A DNA stretch of 64,000 nt from Dyadobacter fermentans DSM 18053 (GTDB lineage Bacteria > Bacteroidota > Bacteroidia > Cytophagales > Spirosomataceae): contig NC_013037.1 of NCBI RefSeq assembly GCF_000023125.1, positions 372,001 to 436,000 of the forward strand, given 5' to 3'. Below the pieces are notes generated by a model. The model searched no databases. It saw only the letters and a program-made list of their open reading frames with translations, and had not been told where the DNA came from. A program made the translations under genes and the position numbers. Positions 54,103-62,595 of this stretch are shown in pieces; the first letter of the stretch is position 1; each line of letters opens with the position of its first letter.

Positions 54103-54290
54103 AGTCTGATTTGTTTTCATGGCTGATTGTATTTCTGATGCAAAACTAGCGGACGCACGGCCACGGGTGCCTACGCAAAGTGGATAAAAACCTACGTGGG
54201 AAGGATTATCGGGCTTTCAGGCAGGGAATTGAATTTCGAATCAAATATTGCGTTATTTGTAGCCAGGATTCAGTCATTAACCCCCGGGGC

Positions 54291-54716
54291 ATGTCAATAG
54301 TAGGACCGATTATTTCGATAGAGGACGACGCCGATGATCAATTTTTAATCAAAAGCGTGATCGAGGAGCTTGACATACCCAACGAGCTTTTGTTTTTCAA
54401 TAACGGCGTCGAAGCGCTGCTATACCTGGAAACCACGCGTGAGCAACCCTTTCTGATCATTTGCGACATTAACATGCCGGTTATGAACGGCCTTGAACTG
54501 CGGGAGCGGATTGACAAGAACGAATATCTGCGGAAGAAATCGATCCCGTTCGTGTTTCTGAGCACGGCCGATAATCCGCTGGTGATCGAAACGGCCTATG
54601 AATCGACCATTCAGGGGTTTTTTAAAAAGGAAAACAGCTTCGACGACCTTAAAAACAGAATACGCGTGATCTACGATTACTGGGCATACTGCCTGCACCC
54701 GAATCAATACATCTGA
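54291..54716 (+). CDS. Single-domain response regulator
   Basis: A 141-residue stand-alone receiver from the ATG at 54291. It opens with PIISIEDDADDQFLIKSV (acidic pocket), has the phosphoacceptor Asp in LIICDINMPVMNGLEL, the conserved Ser/Thr in FVFLSTADN and the Lys in GFFKKENSF. No output domain follows. The sigma-54 response regulator starts 34 bp downstream and may be co-transcribed; a phosphorelay or an unlinked kinase is the likely partner. The receiver is of the EDDADDQ type common in Bacteroidota, close to the one at 16356. Confidence 0.93.
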   Translation: MSIVGPIISIEDDADDQFLIKSVIEELDIPNELLFFNNGVEALLYLETTREQPFLIICDINMPVMNGLELRERIDKNEYLRKKSIPFVFLSTADNPLVIETAYESTIQGFFKKENSFDDLKNRIRVIYDYWAYCLHPNQYI

Positions 54717-54749
54717 CGCGCGCGGCCTGAAACCACGGCATTTCAACAC

Positions 54750-56087
54750 ATGAAGAAAATACTGATCGTCGACGACGAGGAAAAACTGCGCGGCCTGATG
54801 GGCCGGGTAATCCGGCTGGAAGGGTTTGAGGTGATCGAGGCTGGCGATGTGCGCACGGCCTGGAAGAAGCTGGACCAGCTGGATATCGACGTCGTGCTTT
54901 GCGATGTGAAGCTGCCCGACGGCAATGGTGTCGAGTTCTCCAAAGCATTGAAGGAAAAACAGCCGCTGCTGGAAGTGATCCTGCTCACGGCCTATGGCAA
55001 CATTCCCGACGGCGTGCAAGCGATTAAAAACGGCGCTTTCGACTACATTACCAAGGGCGACGACAATAACAAGATCATCCCGCTGCTTTACAAAGCCCTC
55101 GAAAAGGCCGAACTGAACCGGCGGGTGGTAAGGCTGGAAAAGCAGCTCGGCGAGCGGCATTCTTTCGACGCGATCATCGGCAAATCGAAAAGACTGCAAG
55201 CGAGCATCGAACTGGCCCGACGCGTGGCGCCTACCGACACGACGGTTCTATTGCTGGGTGAAACCGGCACAGGAAAGGAGGTTTTCGCACAATCCATTCA
55301 TCAGGCAAGCGCCCGCGCCAAGAAATCGTTTGTGGCGGTGAATTGCTCCGCATTCGGAAAAGACCTGCTCGAAAGCGAGATGTTCGGGCACAAGGCGGGC
55401 GCCTTTACCGGTGCCGTGCGGGACAAAAAAGGGCTGTTCGAGGAAGCGAACAACGGAACCATCTTTCTGGACGAAATAGGGGAGCTCGCACCCGAATTGC
55501 AGGCCAAGCTGCTACGCGTGCTCGAATCGGGGGAGTTTATTAAAATCGGGGAAACGCATCCAACCAAAGTGAATGTGCGCGTGATCGCCGCCACGCACCG
55601 CGATTTGCCCAGACAAATCGAAGCCGGCGATTTCCGAAGCGATTTGTTTTACCGGTTATCCGTGTTCCAGATCACATTGCCCGCCCTGCGTGAACGCACT
55701 GCCGATATCGGCGCGCTGGCGAGTAGCTTCGCGGCACAGTTTGCATTGAAAACCAACAAGAAAATCACCTCGCTGTCGGCCGATTTTATCACTGCATTGG
55801 AAAAAAATCCCTGGAACGGCAACATCCGGGAGCTCAAAAACGTGATCGAACGGAGCGTTATACTCACCGACGGACCTGTGTTGGACGTCGCCAGCCTGCC
55901 GTTTGAAATGCAGCATCCGGCGCAGGACGGTGCCAGGAGCTTGTCGGCATTTTCGCTGGCAAGCGCTGAAAAACTGCATTTGCAAAAAGTCCTCAACTAC
56001 ACCGGCGGCAATAAGGCCGAAGCGGCACGCCTGCTCGAAATCGGCATCGCTACCTTGTACCGCAAGATCGACGAGTACAAACTCTGA
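54750..56087 (+). CDS. Sigma-54-dependent response regulator (NtrC family)
   Basis: A 445-residue activator with three domains. The receiver (about 1-120) has Asp52 in VLCDVKLPDG. The AAA+ domain (about 142-370) has the Walker A GETGTGKE (170-177), the sigma-54-contacting GAFTGA loop (217-222, intact) and the Walker B IFLDEIGE (238-245). The C-terminal Fis-type helix-turn-helix is seen in GNKAEAARLLEIGIATLYRK. It should open promoters of RNA polymerase with sigma-54 when phosphorylated. It is immediately upstream of the kdp locus, and no KdpE-type regulator is present, so it is a candidate kdp regulator. No clear -24/-12 site was found between it and kdpF. Confidence 0.95.
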   Translation: MKKILIVDDEEKLRGLMGRVIRLEGFEVIEAGDVRTAWKKLDQLDIDVVLCDVKLPDGNGVEFSKALKEKQPLLEVILLTAYGNIPDGVQAIKNGAFDYITKGDDNNKIIPLLYKALEKAELNRRVVRLEKQLGERHSFDAIIGKSKRLQASIELARRVAPTDTTVLLLGETGTGKEVFAQSIHQASARAKKSFVAVNCSAFGKDLLESEMFGHKAGAFTGAVRDKKGLFEEANNGTIFLDEIGELAPELQAKLLRVLESGEFIKIGETHPTKVNVRVIAATHRDLPRQIEAGDFRSDLFYRLSVFQITLPALRERTADIGALASSFAAQFALKTNKKITSLSADFITALEKNPWNGNIRELKNVIERSVILTDGPVLDVASLPFEMQHPAQDGARSLSAFSLASAEKLHLQKVLNYTGGNKAEAARLLEIGIATLYRKIDEYKL

Positions 56088-56117
56088 GCGTCCGCGGGCA
56101 TTTCCATTCTGATAAAG

Positions 56118-56145
56118 AAGCTTATCATTTTGATAGGCTTTTTTT
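56118..56145 (+). terminator. Rho-independent terminator between the sigma-54 regulator and kdp
   Basis: AAGCTTATCA (56118-56127) pairs with TGATAGGCTT (56131-56140) with one T/G pair and a 3-nt loop, and is followed by seven T residues. It separates the regulator transcript from the kdp transcript. Confidence 0.85.
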
Positions 56146-56194
56146 GTGCCGAAAAAATCCCTTTTGACGTAATCGACAGAAAGACAATGATTTG

Positions 56195-56216
56195 TCCGGC
56201 GCGGCCGCGCGCCGGA
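56195..56216 (+). other. GC-rich hairpin in the kdp leader
   Basis: TCCGGCGCG (56195-56203) pairs perfectly with CGCGCCGGA (56208-56216) around a GCCG loop. It lies 52 bp before the 27-residue open frame. It could influence translation or transcription of the kdp genes. No riboswitch family is recognised. Confidence 0.5.
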
Positions 56217-56268
56217 ACGGAAGTGGTTTGTCATGCTGCAATCAGAGTTCAATCAAAATTTCAAAATC

Positions 56269-56352
56269 ATGACAACACTCCTTCTGCTGGCAGCCGGCGC
56301 TTTGAGTTTCGCGCTGTTTTACAAAATCGTCCACTTTTTCGAAAAGATCTGA
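56269..56352 (+). CDS. 27-residue hydrophobic peptide upstream of kdpF
   Basis: A very short frame begins with ATG 56269 and encodes a hydrophobic peptide (LLLLAAGALSFALFYKIVHF, ending EKI): one predicted transmembrane helix. It ends 4 bp before kdpF starts. It has a KdpF-like size and hydrophobicity but a different sequence, so it may be an additional small Kdp subunit or a translated leader. Both it and kdpF are too short for standard gene finders. It could also be a chance frame. Confidence 0.45.
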   Translation: MTTLLLLAAGALSFALFYKIVHFFEKI

Positions 56353-56356
56353 AATC

Positions 56357-56434
56357 ATGGCCGCACTATTCATCGTCTCGATCCTGGTTTTCGTGTACAT
56401 GTGCTATGTACTCGTGAAGCCCGAAAAATTCTAA
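56357..56434 (+). CDS. kdpF: KdpF, small subunit of the K+-transporting ATPase
   Basis: A 25-residue single-span peptide: LFIVSILVFVYMCYVLVKPE, with the VLVKPEKF ending typical of KdpF (YLVxALLxPExF-like). KdpF stabilises the KdpABC complex in the inner membrane. It is 13 bp upstream of kdpA, where KdpF is expected. Its size and ending make the call probable. Confidence 0.7.
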   Translation: MAALFIVSILVFVYMCYVLVKPEKF

Positions 56435-56447
56435 AACACCCAATCCA

Positions 56448-58136
56448 ATGAATACTGAATTATTTGGCATTATCGCATTGTTCGTCGGCACGGTCGCATT
56501 GGCGGTTCCGTTCGGGAAGTACATTGCGAAAGTATATGGAGGAGAAAAAACGCTCCTCGATCCCGTTTTAGGCCCTCTTGAAAAAGGATTTTACCGGTTG
56601 AGTGGCATTCGCCCGAATGTTGAAATGAGCTGGAAAGAGCATTTGTTTGCATTGCTGACGATCAACATGGTCTGGTTTTTCCTCGGCATGCTGGTTCTGA
56701 TGAACCAGGGATGGCTTCCGCTCAATCCCGACGGCAACCCATCGCAGTCCGCCGACCTGGCATTCAATACCGCCATTTCGTTCGTCGTGAACTGTAACCT
56801 GCAACATTACTCGGGCGAAACGGGCATGAGCTATCTCGGGCAACTGTTCCTGATGTTCCTCCAATTCGTTACCGCCGGCACCGGTATGGCCGCCGCGGCG
56901 GTTGTGATCATGGCCATTAAAGAACGCACGACCGACAAGCTCGGCAACTTCTACGACCTGTTCGTCAAATCCTGCACCCGCATCCTGCTGCCGGTTTCGT
57001 TTGTGATTGCACTAATCCTGCTATCAAACGGCACGCCGATGACATTCAACGGCAAGGATACCATGGTTACCCTACAAGGCGATACCGTGCAGGTTTCCAC
57101 CGGCCCGGTCGCCGCATTCGTGCCCATTAAGCATGTAGGGACCAATGGCGGTGGATTTTTCGGTGCCAACTCGGCCCACCCGCTCGAAAACCCCAACTAC
57201 GCCACCAATATGACCGAAATGTTCGGCCAGATGATCATCCCTTTGGCAATGATTTTCGCATTGGGCTATTATGTTAAAAGAAAGCGGCTGTCCTGGATGA
57301 TATTCAGCGTGATGACGCTCGGCTTTTTGCTCCTCACCATTCCGACGATCGTCACCGAACTGCACGGCAACCCGAAAATTGCGCAAATGGGGATTGATAT
57401 GTCCTGCGGCGCCATGGAAGGAAAGGAAACGCGGTTCGGGACCACGGCCTCCGCATTTTGGAGTATAGCCACGACCGTTATCTCCACGGGCTCCATCAAT
57501 TCCATGCACGACAGCTTCATGCCGGTGTCGGGGCTTACCCAAATGCTCTCCATGATGACCAACGCATTCTACGGAGGCGCGGGCGCGGGTATCCTGAACT
57601 TCTACATATTCATCATCCTCGCGGTGTTTATCAGCGGGTTAATGGTCGGCCGCACGCCCGAATTCATGGGCAAGAAAATCGAAGCGCGCGAAATGAAGAT
57701 CGCCATGATTGTGGCCTTGCTGCACCCGCTGCTGATCCTCGCCGCCACTGGATTAGGCGTGTCGCTGCCGGGGCTTACGGCTGGTACGCTCAATAATCCC
57801 GGCTTTCATGGGTTTAGCGAAATGCTTTATGAATACACCTCTTCGGCAGCCAATAATGGCAGCGGTTTCGAGGGGCTGGGGGACAATACGCCGTGGTGGA
57901 ACATCAGCTGCGGGATCGTGCTGATCCTCTCGCGGTTCATTCCGATTATCGGCCCGGTAGCCATTGCGGGCATTCTGGCGGGCAAAAAGCATGTGCCGCA
58001 AAGTGCGGGCACGCTCCAAACCGACACCGGGACATTCGGCATCATGGTGTTTGCCGTGATCGTCATCATCACCGCATTATCCTTTTTCCCAGCATTGACC
58101 CTCGGGCCGATCGCCGAATATTTTTCAATGCAATAA
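56448..58136 (+). CDS. kdpA: KdpA, K+-binding subunit of the Kdp ATPase
   Basis: A 562-residue polytopic membrane protein with about ten transmembrane segments. The pore-loop regions are visible in FVVNCNLQHYSGETGMSYLG, GTNGGGFFGANSAHPLENPN and KETRFGTTASAFWS; the first two match the K+-selectivity filters of KdpA. KdpA binds K+ on the outside and passes it on to the ATPase subunit. Length is normal for the family (about 560). It is the first large gene of the kdp operon and is followed by kdpB after 17 bp. Confidence 0.97.
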   Translation: MNTELFGIIALFVGTVALAVPFGKYIAKVYGGEKTLLDPVLGPLEKGFYRLSGIRPNVEMSWKEHLFALLTINMVWFFLGMLVLMNQGWLPLNPDGNPSQSADLAFNTAISFVVNCNLQHYSGETGMSYLGQLFLMFLQFVTAGTGMAAAAVVIMAIKERTTDKLGNFYDLFVKSCTRILLPVSFVIALILLSNGTPMTFNGKDTMVTLQGDTVQVSTGPVAAFVPIKHVGTNGGGFFGANSAHPLENPNYATNMTEMFGQMIIPLAMIFALGYYVKRKRLSWMIFSVMTLGFLLLTIPTIVTELHGNPKIAQMGIDMSCGAMEGKETRFGTTASAFWSIATTVISTGSINSMHDSFMPVSGLTQMLSMMTNAFYGGAGAGILNFYIFIILAVFISGLMVGRTPEFMGKKIEAREMKIAMIVALLHPLLILAATGLGVSLPGLTAGTLNNPGFHGFSEMLYEYTSSAANNGSGFEGLGDNTPWWNISCGIVLILSRFIPIIGPVAIAGILAGKKHVPQSAGTLQTDTGTFGIMVFAVIVIITALSFFPALTLGPIAEYFSMQ

Positions 58137-58153
58137 TTAACTGAATATCAGAA

Positions 58154-60193
58154 ATGAAAGCTCAAAATACATCCCTTTTTCAGGGAGAACTCGTAAGGGA
58201 AGCACTCGCACAATCATTTGTGAAGCTCAACCCCAGGATTATGTTCCGCAACCCGGTCATGTTCACCGTCTGGATCGGGACGCTGGTGATGCTGATCGTC
58301 AATATCTGGATTATTTCGGGTGAAAAATCGCAGGGAAGTGTGGTTTACAACCTGGTGATTTTCCTGATCCTGCTGCTCACCTTGCTGTTTGCCAATTTCG
58401 CCGAAGCCATTGCCGAGGCGCGCGGCAAGGCGCAGGCCAACAGTTTGCGGAAAACGCGGGAAGAAACGCCGGCCAAATGGATTCAGACAGTAGGGGATAT
58501 GTATGTGGATGAGGTCAAAACCGTCCCATCATCCCAGCTGCGCAAGGGCCATGTTTTCCTCTGTGAGGCGGGGGACATTATTCCTACCGACGGCGAGATC
58601 ATCGAAGGCCTTGCCACGATCGACGAAAGCGCCATTACCGGCGAGTCGGCGCCCGTGATCCGCGAGGCCGGCGGCGACAAAAGCAGCGTTACCGGCGGCA
58701 CCAAGGTACTTTCCGACCGGATTAAGGTGAGGGTCACCACCGAGCCGGGCGAGAGCTTTCTCGACAAAATGATTGCCCTCGTGGAAGGGGCCAGCCGCCA
58801 GAAAACGCCGAACGAAATCGCATTGACGATCCTGCTGGCCGGTTTCACGCTCGTGTTTATCATCGTTTGCATTACGTTGAAACCCTTCGGCGACTTTGCA
58901 AACACACCCATAACTATTGCTGCATTCATCTCGCTATTTGTGTGCCTCATTCCCACCACGATCGGCGGCTTGCTGTCGGCCATCGGCATTGCCGGCATGG
59001 ACCGCGCCCTGCGTGCCAATGTGATCACCAAAAGCGGAAAAGCGGTGGAAACGGCGGGGGACATCGACACCCTGCTGCTCGACAAAACGGGCACCATCAC
59101 CATCGGGAACCGCAAAGCGACCGATTTCTGGCCGGCGAAAGGTGTCGATAAAAATCACTTCATCCGTGCCGCCGCATTGAGTTCCGTCGCCGACGAAACG
59201 CCCGAAGGAAAATCGATCATCGAGCTTGCAGGCCTGCCTTCCGATCAGCTGAGGGTCGAAAACCCCACATTCATCGGGTTCACGGCCGAAACGAGAAGTT
59301 CAGGCATCAATTTCCTCGAAACGCGCATCCGCAAAGGCGCATCGGACGCAATCCTGAAACTCTCCGCGAAAGCAGGCCACGAATTTCCGGCGGAAACTGC
59401 GGAGAAAGTGCGAGATATTTCCAGCAACGGTGGTACGCCGCTGGTAGTGGCTGAAAATGAGCAGGTAATCGGTGTGATCGAGTTGCAGGACATCATCAAG
59501 CCCGGCATTCAAGAGCGTTTTGAAAGGCTGCGCAAAATGGGCGTCAAAACCGTGATGGTGACCGGCGACAACCCGCTAACGGCACGCTTCATTGCTGAAA
59601 AGGCCGGTGTGGACGACTACATTGCCGAAGCCAGGCCGGAAGATAAAATGAATTACATCAAAGCCGAACAGCAAAAGGGCAAACTGGTAGCCATGATGGG
59701 CGACGGTACCAACGACGCACCGGCCCTTGCGCAGGCGGACGTGGGCGTGGCCATGAACAGCGGCACGCAGGCCGCCAAGGAAGCGGGTAACATGGTGGAC
59801 CTGGATAATGACCCTACCAAACTCATTGAAATCGTTGAAATCGGCAAGCAGCTGCTCATGACCCGCGGCACGCTCACGACATTCAGCATCGCCAACGACG
59901 TCGCCAAATACTTTGCCATTGTGCCTGCGCTGTTTATCGCCTCCATTCCCGCCTTGCAGGGCCTGAACATCATGCGCCTGCACAGCCCGGAAAGCGCCAT
60001 TTTGTCGGCCATCATCTTCAACGCGGTCATCATCCCGCTGCTGATTCCCCTGGCACTGAAAGGTGTCGCCTACAAACCCATCGGCGCCAGCGCATTGCTG
60101 AGACGGAACTTGCTGATTTACGGGTTAGGTGGGGTACTCGTGCCTTTTGCGGGGATCAAGGCGATTGATTTGCTGGTTAGCGTTTGGTTTTGA
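58154..60193 (+). CDS. kdpB: KdpB, P-type ATPase subunit
   Basis: A 679-residue P-type ATPase. The phosphorylation motif DKTGTIT has Asp310, the actuator domain has [18 protein letters not shown], the nucleotide-binding domain has KGASDAIL, and the hinge has [20 protein letters not shown]. Seven membrane segments fit KdpB topology. It hydrolyses ATP to pump K+ through KdpA. The usual next gene, kdpC, does not follow directly: 3 bp after the stop a minus-strand PIN toxin gene ends, and kdpC begins 670 bp later. It is complete and appears functional. Confidence 0.97.
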   Translation: MKAQNTSLFQGELVREALAQSFVKLNPRIMFRNPVMFTVWIGTLVMLIVNIWIISGEKSQGSVVYNLVIFLILLLTLLFANFAEAIAEARGKAQANSLRKTREETPAKWIQTVGDMYVDEVKTVPSSQLRKGHVFLCEAGDIIPTDGEIIEGLATIDESAITGESAPVIREAGGDKSSVTGGTKVLSDRIKVRVTTEPGESFLDKMIALVEGASRQKTPNEIALTILLAGFTLVFIIVCITLKPFGDFANTPITIAAFISLFVCLIPTTIGGLLSAIGIAGMDRALRANVITKSGKAVETAGDIDTLLLDKTGTITIGNRKATDFWPAKGVDKNHFIRAAALSSVADETPEGKSIIELAGLPSDQLRVENPTFIGFTAETRSSGINFLETRIRKGASDAILKLSAKAGHEFPAETAEKVRDISSNGGTPLVVAENEQVIGVIELQDIIKPGIQERFERLRKMGVKTVMVTGDNPLTARFIAEKAGVDDYIAEARPEDKMNYIKAEQQKGKLVAMMGDGTNDAPALAQADVGVAMNSGTQAAKEAGNMVDLDNDPTKLIEIVEIGKQLLMTRGTLTTFSIANDVAKYFAIVPALFIASIPALQGLNIMRLHSPESAILSAIIFNAVIIPLLIPLALKGVAYKPIGASALLRRNLLIYGLGGVLVPFAGIKAIDLLVSVWF

Positions 60194-60196
60194 GTG

Positions 60197-60610
60197 TTAG
60201 ATGAAAGGGTTGACGATTTCCAGCCGGTTATCAATGACAAGTCCGTTCTGCATGTCTTCCGAATATAAAATATCGCATTGCGCTTCGAGCGCCGATGCTA
60301 CGATTTTGGCATCGAAAGGTTGTAGCCGATACCTGTCCATCAGCGAGAGTGCAGAATGGACGACTGCCGCGTTTTCAGGAACGATAAGTGATGCAGCAGT
60401 AAGCCAGTTGACAAACAATGTAACCGATTCACGATCCATCTTGTGCTTTCGCAAGCAGACGTTGATGCACTCAAAAACTACCTGGGGGCTGATAAAAGGA
60501 ACTTTCCGCATCAGAGCGATAGCAGCCCGCCTCTTGTCAATTTCATTCAGATCGATCAGGTATAGTGCGATGTTGGTGTCAATGAAAAAGTTATCGTTCG
60601 TTAGCTTCAT
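60197..60610 (-). CDS. PIN-domain ribonuclease toxin (VapC-like)
   Basis: A 137-residue PIN domain. The acidic site is Asp11 (FFIDTNIALYLID), Glu47 (QVVFECINVC), Asp100 (LQPFDAKIVASALE) and Asp119 (LYSEDMQNG), which is the full metal-binding quartet. VapC-like toxins cut RNA and are neutralised by a small partner. The partner gene starts upstream and overlaps its start by 20 bp, as is typical. The pair is on the minus strand between kdpB and kdpC. The base composition is more AT-rich than the flanking kdp genes, consistent with insertion, though it is not proof. Confidence 0.88.
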   Translation of the reverse strand: MKLTNDNFFIDTNIALYLIDLNEIDKRRAAIALMRKVPFISPQVVFECINVCLRKHKMDRESVTLFVNWLTAASLIVPENAAVVHSALSLMDRYRLQPFDAKIVASALEAQCDILYSEDMQNGLVIDNRLEIVNPFI

Positions 60611-60821
60611 CGCGATCGAATTTGAAACCGGAACGGTCTACAAGAATCGTGTCAAAGACTTCAATAGCCTTTTCAGCAGCCTCTCTCTTACTCGCTTTAA
60701 GTTCTTCGATGGATTCGTCCAAATCGAACGCAATCACTTCTATACCCTTATGGAGGTACTCATCAGGCAGCCTGACGTTCAGGTCCTCAGCATTTTCTGC
60801 GACAAAAACTTTCCTATACAT
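60591..60821 (-). CDS. Antitoxin-like partner of the PIN toxin
   Basis: A 76-residue acidic/charged protein: a beta-type N-terminus (MYRKVFVAENAEDLNVRLPD), then a long helical C-terminus (ESIEELKASKREAAEKAIEV). It is not clearly placed in VapB, but its size and its 20-bp overlap with the toxin support an antitoxin role. A DNA-binding domain of the AbrB or RHH type is not evident. Its start codon is 41 bp from that of kdpC on the other strand, so its promoter and that of kdpC, if present, are back to back. Confidence 0.8.
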   Translation of the reverse strand: MYRKVFVAENAEDLNVRLPDEYLHKGIEVIAFDLDESIEELKASKREAAEKAIEVFDTILVDRSGFKFDRDEANER

Positions 60822-60862
60822 AGTGCGATTTCTTTTTTCTCAAAAATAAAAATATAAATACC

Positions 60863-61423
60863 ATGAAACAACACATTCTCCCTGCGGTCCGACTGACAGT
60901 CGTGACGCTGATATTCTTCTCCGGCGTGTATACGCTGGCGGTTTTAGGGGCGGCGCAGCTCTTTCCGAATCAGGGAAAGGGCGAGATCATTGAGCAAAAT
61001 GGTAAGCGGTATTATGCCAATATCGGGCAGTCGTTTACGGATGACAAGTATTTCAATTCGCGCCCTTCGGCGGTGGGCTATAATGCGGCTGGTAGCGGCG
61101 GGAGTAACAAGGGCCCTTCGAATGAGGAGTACCTGGTTGTGGTGCAGGCGCGTATCGATACTTTTCTCGTGCACAATCCCAATGTACAAGAGGCAGACAT
61201 TCCCGTGGAGCTGGTCACAGCCAGCGGCAGCGGCCTCGATCCGGATATTTCTGAAAAAGCCGCGCTCGTGCAGGTTGAGCGTATTGCGAAGATTCGGAAT
61301 GTGCCTGTGCAGACATTACAAGACCTTGTGAAAGCGCACATTCAAGGACCGCTGCTCGGAATGTTCGGGCCGGAGAAAGTGAACGTGCTGCGGTTGAACC
61401 TCGCATTGGATCAATTGAAATAA
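60863..61423 (+). CDS. kdpC: KdpC, accessory subunit of the Kdp ATPase
   Basis: A 186-residue protein with one N-terminal transmembrane segment (about 8-32, LTVVTLIFFSGVYTLAVLGA) and a periplasmic domain. The typical blocks are YFNSRPSAVGYNAAGSGGSN and VTASGSGLDPDISEKAALVQ with VPVQTLQDLV. KdpC is thought to help K+ or ATP affinity in the Kdp complex. It is 670 bp from kdpB, separated by an antisense toxin-antitoxin pair, but all residues needed are present. It must be transcribed through that module or from its own promoter. Confidence 0.96.
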   Translation: MKQHILPAVRLTVVTLIFFSGVYTLAVLGAAQLFPNQGKGEIIEQNGKRYYANIGQSFTDDKYFNSRPSAVGYNAAGSGGSNKGPSNEEYLVVVQARIDTFLVHNPNVQEADIPVELVTASGSGLDPDISEKAALVQVERIAKIRNVPVQTLQDLVKAHIQGPLLGMFGPEKVNVLRLNLALDQLK

Positions 61424-61432
61424 CCTCAAAAG

Positions 61433-61470
61433 GCGCCGCCCGTTTCCAGTGCCGTCGCAGCGGGCAGCGC
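61433..61470 (+). other. Possible hairpin between kdpC and the porin
   Basis: GCGCCGCCCG (61433-61442) and CGGGCAGCGC (61461-61470) can form a 10-bp stem with one mismatch around an 18-nt loop, followed by TTTCTTT. It may attenuate transcription into the porin and kdpD genes. Confidence 0.35.
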
Positions 61471-61512
61471 TTTCTTTCACCGCGCGGCTAGAATTGAACA
61501 GATTACCTTTTT

Positions 61513-62589
61513 ATGAAAACTTTGATTTTAAGTGCGCTTGCCATTGCCTCCGTTTCAAACGCGATTGCCCAGGATTCAACGCAAACTGGCGCCGCGGCCG
61601 CGACCTCGCCATTCGCGGTGAGCGCGTATGTGGAGTCGTATTACTTGCAGGATTTCGCTAAAAATGACAGCCATACCATGCCCGGCTTTATTTACAACCA
61701 CAATAGGACCGGCGAGGTGAATATAAACCTGGCGTTTCTCAAAGGCAGTTTTACCGGCGACCGAGTGCGTGCCAACCTGGCGCTGGCAGCGGGTACCTAC
61801 ATGAATGCGAACTACGCCGCCGAGCCCGGCGTGCTGAAAAACGTATTCGAGGCAAACGCGGGGGTGAAGATTTCGAAAAACCACAACCTCTGGCTCGATG
61901 CGGGCATTATGCCGTCGCATATCGGTTTCGAGAGTGCCATCGGGAAGGACAACTGGGCACTGACGCGCAGCCTGGTGGCTGAAAATACACCCTATTTTGA
62001 GACGGGTTTGAAGTTGGGATTCACCAGTCAGGATTCGAAATGGTACCTGGCAGCGGTGTACCTCAACGGCTGGCAGCGCATCCAGCGGGTAGACGGTAAC
62101 ACTATGCCCGCTTTCGGGACCCAGGTTACTTATAAGCCCAATGCGGCCGTGACGCTGAATTACAGCACATTCATCGGCAGCGACAAGCCTGATAGTACCC
62201 GGCAAATGCGGTATTATCACAATATTTACGGAGTATTCCAGCTTTCGGAGAAATGGGGCCTGACAACCGGCTTCGACATCGGCAGCGAGCAGAAATCGAA
62301 GCGCAGCAGCACTTACAACACCGTGTACGTGCCAGTGATGATCCTGCGCTTTTCGCCTTCTTCGAGAATCCATATCGCGGCGAGGGGCGAATATTATCAC
62401 GATCGCAAGGGCGTCATTATCAGCACTGACCATGAAGAAGGTTTCCGCACGCTCGGCACGTCGCTGAACATCGATTACCAGATCACCCCTCAGGTCATGT
62501 GGCGCATTGAGGTGCGCCACCTCGACCGCCAGGATGTGTCCAAAAGCAGCACCTACATGACCACCGCACTCACCTTTGCATTGAATTAA
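61513..62589 (+). CDS. Outer-membrane beta-barrel porin (BBP2-like) of the kdp operon
   Basis: A 358-residue protein with a signal peptide (ILSALAIASVSNAIAQ). The mature part has a strand-rich barrel pattern: VSAYVESYYLQDFAKND, GEVNINLAFLKGSFT, NHNLWLDAGIMPSHIGFE, VTYKPNAAVTLNYSTFIG, and it ends in a final strand STYMTTALTFALN with a C-terminal asparagine after an aromatic strand. It matches the OmpL/BBP2-type porins that are regularly inserted in Bacteroidota kdp operons. It probably lets K+ or other ions cross the outer membrane for the Kdp pump. Selectivity is not known. Confidence 0.85.
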   Translation: MKTLILSALAIASVSNAIAQDSTQTGAAAATSPFAVSAYVESYYLQDFAKNDSHTMPGFIYNHNRTGEVNINLAFLKGSFTGDRVRANLALAAGTYMNANYAAEPGVLKNVFEANAGVKISKNHNLWLDAGIMPSHIGFESAIGKDNWALTRSLVAENTPYFETGLKLGFTSQDSKWYLAAVYLNGWQRIQRVDGNTMPAFGTQVTYKPNAAVTLNYSTFIGSDKPDSTRQMRYYHNIYGVFQLSEKWGLTTGFDIGSEQKSKRSSTYNTVYVPVMILRFSPSSRIHIAARGEYYHDRKGVIISTDHEEGFRTLGTSLNIDYQITPQVMWRIEVRHLDRQDVSKSSTYMTTALTFALN

Positions 62590-62595
62590 AACAAA

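Noticed and set aside
56133..56252. Possible sigma-54 promoter (GG-N10-GC or similar) upstream of kdpF
   Set aside because: The one GG-N10-GC match (AGGC...GTGCC) overlaps the terminator T-run and has poor flanks; another candidate (TGG...CTGCA, 56225-56240) has an 11-bp spacer. Neither is convincing.
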